Of a stretch of 64,000 nucleotides of DNA, positions 10,775-21,226 are shown in pieces. Under the pieces are notes generated by a model that did no database searches, had not been told where the DNA came from, and worked only from the letters and a program-made list of their open reading frames with translations. Made by a program: the position numbers and the translations under genes. Each line of letters begins with the position of its first letter. The first letter of the stretch is position 1. Source of the stretch: Angiostrongylus vasorum (lineage: Eukaryota; Nematoda; Chromadorea; Rhabditida; Metastrongylidae); the NCBI GenBank assembly GCA_018806985.1, contig JADANN010000454.1, positions 372,001-436,000 on the forward strand, read 5' to 3'.

Positions 10775-11548
10775 ACCGGAATGGTAGTATTTTGACATAA
10801 CCATGAACCTGTTCAGTATCCAAACGGTTCTTCACGTAATTCTCACCGTTAAGTTGCAGCACTTTCATGACTACTTCATTAAAAAGCTGTTTTTTTATGC
10901 CTCGAGTTTGTTTCTTCTACGATCCTCGATGCGTTCATCTTACTAGAATTTTAAGCTTGTTGTTTTTCATCGCTGTAAACGAAAGCTGTTCCTATGTTGT
11001 AACTGTTGTACTAAATATATTTCGGTTCGTAACAGTTTTACGCTCCATAGCTCGTTTGCCTTAATTTTATCGTTGTTTTTAACGTCAATCAATTATTGAT
11101 TGTATTGTCAACACTAGGTTCAAATTGTCTAGTGAACTAGTTTAGGAGTCTACGATCAAGGCAATCTAGGTACCTCTGATCTGATGCGCTGTTGTTATTA
11201 CTGTTCCTCGTTATCAAATATATATATATATATAGTTTTTCAATAAATATTGTTATATTTTCTAGTGAAGATGTGTTAGTGAAGTGATACAGAGTTTTGG
11301 AAACTCACTATATACGTATCTTCATTTTTATAATCAGAAAATTCTTTGTTGATGACAGAAAAGGTTTTATTTGGCTCTGTGCTATTCATCTTTCTCCTAA
11401 ATTTTGTTCTGGATTTGATAAATATTGTTTGGATAGCTATCTCTGGCTAATAGCTCTAATTCCATTCCTCTCATTTTTTTTTAATGAATTCCTATGCATC
11501 CTACTTCGTTGCGCCACACGCGATCTTTCAAGGGTTGATACACTACGC

Positions 11549-11551
<3 letters not shown>
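10775..11551. other. tomm-40 downstream region
   Basis: The probable 3' UTR has an ATTAAA-type signal near 10,876 and no AATAAA close to the stop. The remainder is AT-rich with a short TA run at 11,217-11,234. No gene seen. Confidence 0.35.
11217..11234. repeat. (TA)n microsatellite
   Basis: About nine TA units. Confidence 0.9.

Positions 11552-11592
<41 letters not shown>
11552..11592. repeat. (AT)n microsatellite abutting a SINE
   Basis: About 20 AT units directly adjoining the truncated SINE-A at 11,594. Confidence 0.95.
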
Positions 11593-11593
<1 letters not shown>

Positions 11594-11595
<2 letters not shown>

Positions 11596-11837
11596 GACCG
11601 CCCTGCAGTACACATAGGTTAGATCCCCGCACCCTTGGTGGCAAGCGTTCCATCCGTCCGGGGTTGGCGAATTGATACCAGACGTGTCTGGCAGAGTACC
11701 AGCACTGGCTCGATACATCGGTAAGCCAGTATGTTTCATTGTAAAGGCCAGATATGCATTCATTCACCTCCAACGATGCCTAATGAAGTCGAATGCGTGA
11801 CGCGTCTTTCAGGGATTGATCGATGCCTAGTGCTTTC
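11594..11837 (+). mobile_element. SINE-A copy, 5'-truncated head
   Basis: Starts at GGACCGCCCTGCAGTACAC, so the A-box region is replaced by the AT microsatellite. The core GATACCAGACGTGTCTGGC and tail GTGCTTTCTTTT follow. Confidence 0.75.
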
Positions 11838-12214
11838 TTTTAGCTTTGTGCTCAAGACCGGCTGGAAGAAATTTGTTTTCAGGAAGTAATTTCGTTGTAT
11901 TGGCACCGGTCGATGGGTCCATAGCAGTTATTATCTGATTTTTTTATCACATAAACATATGAGTTCACAGAATTGTATTTACATTACAGTAGCGGTGTGT
12001 AGTCTAAATAGAGCAGTTTTCGAATAGTAATTGATTTCGGAGGGAAACATTCCAAGAACTTTTCTACGAAATTTCACGGCTTGATAGGTTGGTTCCTTTG
12101 AGTTCCTGTCCATGGCAGAACGGCTATCTTGTTTTCTGGGTGAATTGTTGCCAAATGTGTTTCATCTATTTCCCACCGCAGATTCCTTCGTTGCTGTCAT
12201 TTTTTTTCTTACAG

Positions 12215-12563
12215 TACCCATCTTTCACATCTGCTGTGCGAATCCCAGAACACTTCTCACATTTAATTCCTTTCCTCGCATGCACCATCCACGGTGGTCC
12301 GACTTTTACGTGTGGCTTCGGCTGCTGGTTGAGAATTTCCCTTTCATCTTTAATATCTTAGAATGCTTGTTGACTCGATTCTCTCTGGAGTCCTGAGATA
12401 GCCTAGCTATTGCGTTCCCACTTTGATTGCAGAGCTTGGAGTTTTCCGAGACAAGTCCGGTACCAATTTTCCGACCCCGATGGGATGAGAACCTTGGTGA
12501 GTCCGGGCAGGATCGAACCAGCACCGTGCTCCTGATGATCGGCATCACCACCACTGTGCTAGC
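12215..12563 (-). mobile_element. SINE-C copy, near full length
   Basis: Read on the minus strand: head GGTGGCTAGCACAGTGG, B box TGGTTCGATCC, shared core GGTACCGGACTTGTCTCGG, then the SINE-C tail ending near GCACAGCAGATGTG. It abuts a SINE-A head-to-head at 12,564-12,570. Confidence 0.7.
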
Positions 12564-12569
12564 CACCTC

Positions 12570-12820
12570 TTGGTCGGAGGCGCCCTATAATACACACGAG
12601 ATTGATCCCCCCACACCCACCTAGCTCTCCATCCCTCCGGGGTCGGCAAATTGGTGCCAAACTTGTCTGGGAGGATAGCAGCACTGACTCAATCTATCAG
12701 TAGACCACCGCGAGTCATTGTAAAAGCCAGATATGCATCCAATCACCACCAACGAGGCTTAGTGAGGTCGAGTGCATGACGCATCGTTTAGGGGTAGATC
12801 AACGCCAAGAGCTTTATCCT
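12570..12820 (+). mobile_element. SINE-A copy, slightly 5'-truncated
   Basis: Begins at TTGGTCGGAGGCGCCC, has core GGTGCCAAACTTGTCTGGG and tail AGAGCTTTATCC. Its missing head is replaced by the reversed SINE-C head. Confidence 0.8.
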
Positions 12821-13190
12821 TTTTTATCCTTAAAAAGAATAGACTGCAATAGCTCAGCTTCTTGAGAAAATTTTTCTGTCGCTTTTCCACTAGGGTAAGA
12901 ACGTATGTAATAAGGTTCCTAAGCAGCTAATTAACAGAGTACGTGATCACAGTTCTTTATCTTTAAATATGAGAGGTATAGGAATCACTAGTCGACTAAA
13001 CTCTGGCATGGAGTAGAGCCTCAGAAATTCTGATTGGAATACTGGCGATCCAGGTTAGGAGGGATTTGGCCCGCATACTTTAGATATTGAAGTAGTTGTC
13101 TTGAAAGGAACCAAAAGAGTAGGGAATACTTTTTCTTCTTGAGGAAGAACGAGATTGTTAATGCAAAGTTTATTTAACAGTAGGAGAGAA
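12821..13190. other. No feature recognised
   Basis: Unique-looking intergenic DNA between SINE copies, with no convincing exon on either strand. Confidence 0.35.
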
Positions 13191-13194
13191 ATGC

Positions 13195-13315
13195 ATTGAA
13201 ATCAAATGTGCCCTCACCCTTTGCTTTAAACTGATTTTACCTGAGGCACAATCCTCACCCATGCAAGACTGTGTGCGACTGGTCTTCAACAGTAGCTGAA
13301 AGACTTATGCAAGGA
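13195..13315 (+). mobile_element. Possible PLE 3' fragment
   Basis: ACTGTGTGCGACTGGTCTTC and GCTGAAAGACTTATGCAAGG line up with the corresponding part of the 62.7 kb PLE fragment (CTTTGTGCGGCTAGTCTCC ... CTGAAAGTCTTGCAAAG). Confidence 0.4.
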
Positions 13316-13334
13316 ATAAAAAGGTAACCATTTT

Positions 13335-13510
13335 TTATCTACTGTCTATTCCTTTTCATGGCAGGGGTATGACCTGAAATACAACTGTTATGATGCTGAG
13401 GTGCTTGCAAATCTCCGGACCGCAGGATTCTGCAGCGGAGATTGAACCTCGCTACTACTCTTTCAGGGCTAACTTGTGCACCACAACGTCACGCGTGTCC
13501 TTCGTTTCGC
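13335..13510 (-). mobile_element. SINE-D copy
   Basis: Shares TACTGTCTATTCCTTTTCAT with the copy at 44.9 kb. On the minus strand a tRNA-like head precedes a B-box-like GAGGTTCAATCTC, followed by a tail containing CTCAGCATCATAACAG. Confidence 0.6.
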
Positions 13511-14174
13511 CTTTTTTCTTAGCCGTGTTTCATGGTTTAAAGTGATGAATGTTTAGAGAGAGCTATTTTAAATATGGTTTAAATATGGGCTTTCAGCTTT
13601 TCATATGATGTTATAAAAAATGGTTAGCTGTGTAGATTACTTGTCGTTTTGATGTTTTCGAACTTTGAACAAGAAAACCGATGTAACATTAGTCACTTCT
13701 GAATAAACTTTGTATTAACTATCTCTTATTTTATCAAGGTGAAAAGGTTAATTTGTGGATCAGTGTCTTGGTCAACAGCCGGTCCTCGGAATTCCTACGC
13801 ACCCTATCAACAGTCGGTTCTTATATGTTCTTGGTAGGTATTAATTCGGATGAAGGGCATAGAACATCTATAGAGTGGTGGCTGTTCATCTTATGATCTG
13901 TCGCTGGAGTACACCTGATTGAATGGTTTACAACGACTCAGTCCTCATTTCTTGTCGAACGTATCGCCATAAGTAAGTGCAGTATCTATACTTAGAGCGT
14001 TAAGCTAAGAACATTTTTCTGCTTCGACACTGCCATAAAGCGAAACCTCTAGTGTCTGACGGCACATTTTCTCCTTAATCTTGTTTCTATTGAAATTTTC
14101 TTAATTCCTTGAAGTTATAGAGTATTCACATTGTTAATTTTTTATTTGCTGCGTACTATGATTTCTCATGGTAA

Positions 14175-14375
14175 GGTATTATTCTGAAATACAACCACCA
14201 GGTTTCTGAGATATTTTGCAAAACTCCAGACCACAAGTGTCTGCAGTGGGACCAAACGTGCTTTTACTCTTTCTGGAGGCTAAGACCACCACACTATCCG
14301 GGCCGATTAGTGCTCTCGGATCAATCCCGTTGACAGGTGATTGCTGACTGCACTGGTAGATAGAAGACTAACTGA
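14175..14375 (-). mobile_element. SINE-D copy
   Basis: TTCTGAAATACAACCACCAG, TTGCAAAACTCCAGACC and the far segment GGATCAATCCCGTTGACAGG place this with the longer SINE-D copies at 16.3 and 36.5 kb. It lies 10 bp from an oppositely oriented copy. Confidence 0.6.
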
Positions 14376-14384
14376 GAGATAGGC

Positions 14385-14490
14385 GAAATGGATGGTCCAC
14401 TTGGTGTGATGGTGAACGTGTTAGCCCCCAGAAAGGGTGACAGCGTGTTCGATTCCTACCGCAAATATCTCAGCATTATCATGGTTATAG
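14385..14490 (+). mobile_element. SINE-D copy with clear tRNA-like head
   Basis: TTGGTGTGATGGTGAACGTG (A-box region) and GCGTGTTCGATTCC (B box) are about 35 bp apart, followed by AAATATCTCAGCATTATCAT. It ends about 100 bp before the ATG of the CCDC25 gene and therefore sits in its promoter. Confidence 0.65.
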
Positions 14491-14589
14491 AGTATTTCAT
14501 TTGTTCGTGCTCCTGTATATGTTTGTTTTATCTTTGCCAATATTTTACTTGCTGCTATTTTACATGACATTTCAAAGGTTACCGGTAAT

Positions 14590-17500
14590 ATGGTGATAAA
14601 GTTTACGTCGAACGTTGTGGATCCGCCTGCTCTGCTGTATATGGGTGTTGATAAGTATGAAAACGAGGAGCTTATAAAGGTTTTTAACGTTTTTTCGAAG
14701 TGATTCTTGTTTCTTTTAGTCAATTTTTACCAAGTAGATGGAATAGGTTATGTTCTTACAAGTTCGTTTTTAGTATGGTTGGCCAGAAGATGTGTGGTTC
14801 CACGTTGACAAGGTGTCGTCAGCACACGTTTACCTTCGGTTGCCCGAAGGAATGACCATTGATACCATTCCACAAGCTTTGGTGAATTTTTATTTTCCAA
14901 CGTTTCTTTTTGCTAATTTTTAATTCCATCTTGGCTTAGATAGTTGTTTACATTTATTAATTATTGTTATTTGTAATCATTACTATCCAACGGTTTATCG
15001 CCACGCAGTGCTGGGAGAGTCTTCTAGGTGTTGTGCTGCGATGTACAGCGGGAACGTTCACCCTCCCTGGCAGGGTCTCCCAAGCTGAGGAGTCTGACGT
15101 TTCCTATAGGGAAGCTCGGCTAAGAGTAAAGCCTATATCGGGATCCACCGCCGTCCTGGTACTAAATCAGTCGCATGGTGGCGAATCTCCCTCTGATTTA
15201 TAAGGGTGGCAACTGCCTGTGGTGGTGATGACCTGTGGCAGACTGTGACTGGGCTGACCTTGGAACTCCAGGGAACCACAGTGGCTAAACTCGTAAAACC
15301 CGAAAAAAGCGGAAATTATGCTGTGGTCCGCACAGCCAGTGAAGACAGACCATCTAAGTATCAGGTAAGTAGGTAATTATTACTATAACTACTATTATTT
15401 TTGTCCTTATTATTATAACTGCCGTTATAGTTGTTCAATTTTACTTTTTCTCGTTTGTTTTCCGGTTAAATCAATCTTTCATCTGCTTATTTCCTTAGTT
15501 TTTTTTCGGTGTATGAAGTTTTATGTTCATATGGAATGGACTCAGTTGTTAAGATTGACGATTGCTGCCAGCTTGTAAAGGCGAATTCCATTGACGGCAA
15601 CAAGATGACAGATGTTGGCATTGTGTACACGATGTGGGAAAACTTAAAAAAGACTGGAGACATGGCTGTAGGTCAGTGTATGACTAATTCCTTGCTGTGC
15701 TTCGTCAGAATTGTTTGGTATCCTTCAAGTTTCAACGGTAGTTCTATTCAATCTAAATTCCTTATGGTACACATTTAATTTGCGGTTTTGACTATTGCTT
15801 CCATTTTTCTTTTGTATTTATGCTTTGAAACTTTTGAGGTGTTCTCACTCACTCTAGGAGTTAAAATTGTTGTAACAAATAAAGAAAGATTGAAAAAAAT
15901 TGATCAATCCTTGAGGGATTCGAAATGCATTCGACTTGATTAAGCAACGTGGAAGTGATTGAATGCACATCTAACCTTTACAATGACTTGCGGTGGCTTA
16001 CCGATGTATCCAGCCATTGCTGCTATCCTCCCAGATGAGTCTCGTACCAATTTACCGACCTCGGAGTGATGGAGGGCTTAGCGGACCCTGAGTGCAGGGA
16101 TCGATCCCGTGTTGTTTACAAATGTGATCGATTTGGCAGTGGTCGTAGCAGGGAACAAAAATCTTGGTTTTAACCACACAGGAACCTTCATAGGTGGTCT
16201 TCATTTTGAAATTAGCTATGAAAAATTAGGTATAGTTCGCCATGGGCTAAAATCTTTACTGAAACCATTTTTCGTGGGTCGTTTATATTCATCGGAAGAT
16301 ATAGCCATAACGATGCTGAGATATTCGCAAAACTTAGACCCCGGTCCAGATCGAACCACGATTACCCTTTCGGCGAGTTCGCGCATTACACACTGCACCA
16401 TGGAGGCCCTTGCTTGGCGTTTCTCTCAGCCAGTTTTCTACCTAACACTACCCTCAGCAATCAATCGTCAGCGGGATTGATCTGGGGAGCACAAATCGGC
16501 ATTGAAACCAGTTAAGCTGAGGAGTATTTCAAACCATAGCCTTCCATGAAAATTTTAATAGACAACAAATTAAAAGGTTAACGTTGTGAAAGACTTAACG
16601 TTGTAGAGGTTGAAGCGTTCTGTGAAGAATCTTTTGGAGGTCTTTTTGTGTGTATTAATGATTAAATGCAAGCTCAAAAAGATGTGTGACCTGTTAAATT
16701 CTTGTCGTTGGTTGGGAAAATAAGGTAACCCTTCTTTGTATGTGGCTCGAGGAATTCACTTTTGTCGCTTTTTTTATAACATTTAACTAGTTTTATTAGC
16801 TGATTTTAACGGTGTGAATACTTAAGTTTGAGCGCTTATTTATGGATTGTCTGGTTCTATCAGCTTAATACTACGTACGATATTTTCTTTGCATATGTAT
16901 GTACAAGGAGTGCTTGTAGAGCAGTGGTCGGAGGCGCTTTGCCATACACATGGGATCGATCCCGACTCACAAGGCTCACCAACCTTTCCGTCGCTCCGGG
17001 ATCGGCAAAGTGGTACCAGACTTGTCTGGAAGGACGGCAGCAGTGGCTCGATACATCGGGAGTCATCATTGTAAAAGGCCACATATGCATTCAGTGACCT
17101 CCAAACGATGCTTAGTGAAGTCGAATGCATGACGCATCCATAAGCGATTGATCAACGACGAGAGCGTTATTCTCTGTCTTTTTTGTATATGTATGTGTGT
17201 ATGTATACAAATATGCATTGTTTATTTGTCGTTTTGTTATTTTTTTCTTAGTATTTTATTTCTAGATTGGGTTCCATGACAATAAGAAGGTGAAACGATG
17301 CGTTGTACAGAAACGAATCAACGAAATAGTAAACCGATTGAATAAGACGGAAAAAAAGGAAGACATTGACTACAGGTGCTAGTTTTTTGAATTATGCTTT
17401 TCAAATTTAGACATTCAGTTGGAAATTTTCAAGGCTTTGGCCTTTCATTTAAGCTTCCCATGTTTTGCCAAACGTAAGGATATCGTGCGAATCATCGTGT

Positions 17501-18341
17501 GAATATCGTGCTAATCAGCCTCTTATTTCACTATAGCATCAATATCAAACCCACTTTGTAACACCATTGTCTTGTTGATCACGTTACCATGACGAAATTC
17601 AAGCGTACACCTTCATAGTCTTCTTTTATCTTGGATTCATTCGACTTTCCACTTTTGTTCAACAGTTAAATATTTTCCATCGTGGCTCAACGTTTTTCTA
17701 TACGTCGAATTGCAATGTATAGCTAGGTTTTGTTTCTCAGAAGGACGATTTATGTTGAGCAGTTTGACAATTTCATTTGGACTCTCACGTTGGAATAAAC
17801 AATTGCCAGAAATTGCCGCGGTCCTAGGTGAAACCTGACCGCAAGGTAACAAACCTTATTCAGATCCGAAAAAGCTGACAGCTGACCACAGTGTCCACCT
17901 CCAAACACCCCTTCGTGAGTTTGTCGAGTCTCCAGACAGAATATTGTTTTAAATCAACGGCTTACTTAAAAAACGAACAAAATGAGCTGTTTAGGCTTGT
18001 ATGGTTCATTTTGAGGGCAGTTCATTTAAGATGACGAGAATTCTTGTAAACTTAGTGCGATAAAATAGTGTGGGCTTTCTTCTTATGACATCTCTATACT
18101 TTTTCCTTTTCTTTTTCTTAATCTTCCTATTTATTTTTTCCTCATTTTCAGGGCTGAACGTGAACAGCGAGACACGGCAGTACGCCGACTACAACGGAAA
18201 CTGGAGCAGGAAAAAAAGGCATTGGAAATGAAAGAAGTGGAAGAGCGGGAAGCACTGCGGCGACAACGTCATTATGAAGACGTCGACTGGAATGCGCAAC
18301 GTGACAGTGAAGATGGCAACCTATCAGACGACTTTATGTAG
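14590..18341 (+). CDS. ccdc-25: CCDC25 homologue (NFACT-R/DUF814 domain plus C-terminal coiled coil), 5 exons
   Basis: Mammalian CCDC25 is a DNA-binding membrane-associated protein reported as a sensor of extracellular DNA. The yeast relative is Jlp2. Exons: 14,590-14,679; 14,774-14,881; 15,554-15,676; 17,266-17,375; 18,152-18,341, for 206 aa against about 208 in human. Residues 1-30 ([20 protein letters not shown]), [37 protein letters not shown] and [14 protein letters not shown] mark the NFACT-R domain. [12 protein letters not shown] and a Glu/Arg/Lys-rich helix of about 70 residues follow, ending in LSDDFM like the family's acidic C-terminus. At the exon 3 donor one extra T (15,677) separates the expected CAG end from GTATGA, so no GT-AG join keeps frame as written (see findings). 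Introns 2 and 3 hold Repeat B, two SINE-A copies and a SINE-D. Confidence 0.92.
14988..15365 (+). repeat. Repeat B copy, best-preserved (CCDC25 gene intron 2)
   Basis: Runs from CAACGGTTTATCGCCACGCA to CAGACCATCTAAGTATCAG, about 378 bp. No inverted terminal repeats or coding capacity were recognised. Used as the reference copy for the family. Confidence 0.75.
15898..16118 (-). mobile_element. SINE-A copy (CCDC25 gene intron 3)
   Basis: Reversed copy: GATCAATCCTTGAGGGATTC, core TCTCGTACCAATTTACCGACC and B-box complement GGGATCGATCCCG. The head is cut off after the B box. Confidence 0.75.
16303..16520 (-). mobile_element. SINE-D copy, long form (CCDC25 gene intron 3)
   Basis: ACGATGCTGAGATATTCGC, GATCGAACCACGATTACCC and the distal GGGATTGATCTGGGGAGCAC are shared with the 36.5 kb copy. 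Confidence 0.65.
16907..17172 (+). mobile_element. SINE-A copy (CCDC25 gene intron 3)
   Basis: TGTAGAGCAGTGGTCGGAGG head, B box GGGATCGATCCC, core GGTACCAGACTTGTCTGG, and a tail ending GAGAGCGTTATTC. Confidence 0.8.
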
Positions 18342-18828
18342 ATATTTCTGTGGTATAGATTGATTTGGCTGTCCATACCACTGGGTACTTTTCCATTGTT
18401 TTCAGCTTGCCTTTCCCAAAATTTGTTCGAGTTTTGTTTACTATATGTGCTGCATAGACGGAAATATTGTTTGATAAACGTTGATCGGATTTCCCGAAAG
18501 TGATATCTTTCCAAAAAATCGTTGAGAAGTAAGAAGTTCTCTTTGTGGAGCTTACCCCTTTAACACTTACGCGATGGCACCTGTTCTGCTTGACTGCTTC
18601 AACAGAAGGCTCGTTTCGTGTCTTTAACGACATGTTAGTTTTCCGACAATAGACGACAATGTTTCGATAACCTAAAGATTTGATGGTTGAAGAACATTAG
18701 AGAATAGTAGAAGAGACTTTTTTATCGCTTTATAGTTACAAGTGGTCTTCATGCTTATATTCATTATGTTTTGGTATGGTCCTTCATATAAATATGTTGC
18801 TGTCAGCAACTCCCACCTCCGACTTTCT
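18342..18828. other. CCDC25 gene 3' flank
   Basis: Follows the stop codon. No AATAAA nearby and no further exon recognised. Open frames here on the minus strand have no supporting splice sites. Confidence 0.35.
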
Positions 18829-18859
18829 GTTAACCTCGGCATTGGTTGAATAATTCTTT

Positions 18860-19373
18860 TCTGCTTCTGTTTAGCAAACACGAGGTGTTATTTTATTCCC
18901 TTTATTTACGTACAAGCTGACGTTTCGGCGGATTTCGCCTTCCTCAGAGCCTGAAAGGTCAAGTTGACAGCAATCAATTCGGCCAAACACCTCCATAACC
19001 AAACAGAGAAAATGCTAGACCAAAATTTCAACCACACTGAACACGGAGTCGTTGCACACTCACCGCTTTCTATTAGTCTTCCACTAAATATTTCACGTGG
19101 AGACCCACCGCACAGAGTTCACATAGAAATGTACCCATCTCATCAGAATAACAGGCTTGTATACTGCCCAATATCACGCGTGATAGTGAGGCATTCCTCC
19201 CTGCGGTTCATTTTCGGATTCTTGGAATTGATGCAGAATGCCTCGAGAATTTTGCGCGCTTGTGTTCTCGATTCCTGCGCTGGGATCGTAACCCGTACTT
19301 CAAAATCTTCTCCGTTATGTCTCTGCCTCCAGTGCGTGTCTAGTGGAGTATTTGGTTTACGTATGCCGTATGG
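18860..19373 (-). repeat. Left arm of the PLE inverted repeat
   Basis: About 500 bp that match 20,228-20,745 in reverse complement. The match includes the C-terminal endonuclease region (minus strand reads DTHWRQRHNGEDFEVRVTIP) and the hammerhead motif. This arm keeps an open frame where the right arm is frame-shifted. Confidence 0.8.
18916..18953 (-). ncRNA. Hammerhead-ribozyme-like motif, PLE left arm (intact core)
   Basis: Minus strand: CAGGCT, CTGAGGA, A, GGCG-AAATC-CGCC (4-bp stem II), GAAA, CGTC, AGC. All invariant core positions are present, a GUC cleavage triplet is present, and GCT/AGC can form stem I. Stem III is minimal, as in published PLE hammerheads. Confidence 0.6.
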
Positions 19374-19411
19374 AATGTACTTCAACAACTGGGTAAGTAT
19401 TAGGGCTGGCA

Positions 19412-19898
19412 ATGGGACAACGACTGGCACCAAGCCTTGCCGTTGCATTCATGTCTAAGGTGGAAGCACCAGTAATCGATCTCGGGCCGTTACTCTACTG
19501 TAGATATGTAGATGATTGCTTGGTCATTTGTTCAACATAAGAGGAAATTGACGAAGGTTTCCAGCTGTTGAACGAACAGTCAGAGTATATTAAATTCACC
19601 CTGAGAGAAGCCAAAAGAAAACAGTCTTCCATTTCTGAACGTGCAAATTAACCTATCAGAAAACGGTCACGTTACGAAATGGTATCGAAAACCAAGTGGT
19701 AAAAACATCTTGGTTCATTACCTCTCCTCTCATCCCTCTTACACGAAAAGCGCGCTTGTGAGAAACATGTTTCGAACAGCTACCAGCGTGTGCACAGGAA
19801 AGGAGCAGAACTTAGCTCGGCAAATAGGCATTTTTAATGGCTACGAAACTGTAGCTCGGGATAGGTGTAGAGGAAACCAGAGGCCCCCCAAACGATAA
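19412..19898 (+). pseudogene. PLE reverse transcriptase remnant
   Basis: Starts in the conserved stretch MGQRLAPSLAVAFMSKVE, then LLYCRYVDDCLVICST containing the catalytic YVDD (codons at 19,505-19,516). An in-frame TAA follows within about 25 bp. After a frame change near 19,620 the frame continues as FLNVQINLSENGHVTKWYRK and HYLSSHPSYTKSALVRNMF, typical of the RT thumb or connector in Penelope-type proteins. N-terminal RT motifs are missing, so the element is 5'-truncated. Confidence 0.75.
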
Positions 19899-20162
19899 CT
19901 CTAGCGACAATAAGGTCCCGTTTATCCTGCCCTTAATTTCAAATGAAGTAAGTGCAGCTATAAAACGCTGTTGAAGAAGGGCCGATCTAGAACATTCGGT
20001 AACGTTAACTGAAATGCCACCGAGTAATCTTGCCAACTAGTTGGTAACCGCCCTATACGACCGTCTATGTGGAACGCAAAATTGTATAATTTGCCCCAAT
20101 GGTAGAGACGGTGACTGCATGAGTTCAGGTACAGTTTATCTTATCTCTTGTAAAGCGTGCGG

Positions 20163-20460
20163 GGGACGAATACGTTGACGAAACGGGTAGAACACTCTGC
20201 GTTCGTATAGAAGAACATCTAGTCGGCATACGTAAACCAAATACTCCACTAGACACGCACTGGAGGCAGAGACATAACGGAGAAGATTTTTGAAGTACGG
20301 GTTACGATCCTAGCGCAGGAATCAAGAACACAAGCACGCAAAATTCTCGAGGCCTTCTGGATCAATTCCAAGAATCCGAAAATGAACCTCAGGGAGGAAT
20401 GCCTCATTATCACGCGTGATATTGGGCAGTATATAAGCCTGTTATTTTGGTGAGATGGGT
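20163..20460 (+). pseudogene. PLE GIY-YIG endonuclease remnant
   Basis: EYVDETGRTLCVRIEEHL corresponds to the Y-I-G-E-T-G-R-x-L-x-x-R-x-x-E-H signature, with the expected YIG read here as YVD. THWRQRHNGEDF follows, then a frame change and the family's C-terminal helix (ARKILEAFWINSKNPKMN). Loss of the glycine in YIG and the broken frame indicate inactivity. Confidence 0.7.
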
Positions 20461-20745
20461 ACATTACGATTCCATGTGAACTCTGTGCGGTTGGTCTCCA
20501 CGTGAAATATTTAGTGGAGGACTCATAGAAAGCGGTGAGTGTGCAAAGAAGCTATTTTGTGTTCAATGTGATTGAAATCTAGGTTTAGCCTTTTCTCTGT
20601 TTGGTTATGGAGGTGTTTGGCCGAATTGATTGCTGTCAACTTGACCTTTCCAGGCTGTGAGGAAGGCGAAATCCGCCGAAACGTCAGCTTGTACGTAAAT
20701 AAAGAAATAAAATAACACCTCGTGTTTGCTAAACAGAAGCAGAAA
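20228..20745 (+). repeat. Right arm of the PLE inverted repeat
   Basis: Reverse-complement partner of 18,860-19,373. It ends in GTACGTAAATAAAGAAATAA, then CACCTCGTGTTTGCTAAACAG. Confidence 0.8.
20651..20688 (+). ncRNA. Hammerhead-like motif, PLE right arm (core mutated)
   Basis: Same architecture as the left arm, but CTGAGGA reads GTGAGGA. The invariant C that pairs with G in the catalytic core is changed, so this copy is probably dead. Confidence 0.5.
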
Positions 20746-20875
20746 GAATTATTGCTGTCAGCATTCTGAAGTGGTTTTAGCTCATGTTGAGTTTATTTCC
20801 GTATTTTTTGTACCTGCTCATCCTATCCGATGACTCATTGTGGCGATTAAAATTGATACAGCAGTCAGTTTGTAG

Positions 20876-21100
20876 CCAAATTACCGGTCAGTGAACTCGT
20901 TCGTGAAAAGGCTTTTTGTACATTTCAAGATACATAATAGTGCCTTCCCCACCAACGCCTGCCACAAAATCTATCCTGAAGAAGCAATATATTGTTTACA
21001 AGAAGTGCTGGACAACATATCTGTGCGCCGAAGTAAGCCAGTAAAGGCAAAAACAACCTCTGTAGAGGTCACACCGACCACTGTGTCTCTCAACAAATGA
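20876..21100 (+). CDS. Possible terminal exon of an unknown gene
   Basis: An acceptor (CAGTCAGTTTGTAG) opens 74 codons ending in TGA. The peptide is protein-like (HKIYPEEAIYCLQEVLDN, then a Lys/Thr-rich tail ending TPTTVSLNK). There is no in-frame ATG at its start, so it needs upstream exons. The PLE ends about 110 bp before it, and the insertion may have separated it from them. The family is not recognised. Confidence 0.33.
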   Translation, partial: PNYRSVNSFVKRLFVHFKIHNSAFPTNACHKIYPEEAIYCLQEVLDNISVRRSKPVKAKTTSVEVTPTTVSLNK

Positions 21101-21226
21101 CTCCAATAGAGTTCAGGCCATCGCATAAGTGTTCATCGTCAGAAAATCGGAGGATACATTGTGGATGAGGTGAAAACTTTTAAACACGGCATGTAACGGT
21201 GTCCGCTAGGAAACCTTTATTTTCAG

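Larger units (their letters stand above)
18829..20765 (+). mobile_element. Penelope-like retroelement (PLE), decayed, with inverted 3'-end arms
   Basis: About 1.9 kb. The centre (about 19,380-20,230) reads a reverse transcriptase remnant and then a GIY-YIG endonuclease remnant on the + strand, which is the domain order of Penelope-type elements. The right end (about 20,228-20,745) holds the endonuclease C-terminal part, 3' sequence and a hammerhead-like motif. The left end (about 18,860-19,373) is an inverted copy of that right end. Both arms end in CACGAGGTGTTATTTTATT and GCTTCTGTTTAGCAAACACG. Reading frames are broken by stops and frame changes, so the element is inactive. Confidence 0.8.

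Noticed and set aside
11437..11773. Open frames of alternating Tyr-Ile
   Set aside because: They are translations of the AT microsatellite and the adjoining SINE.
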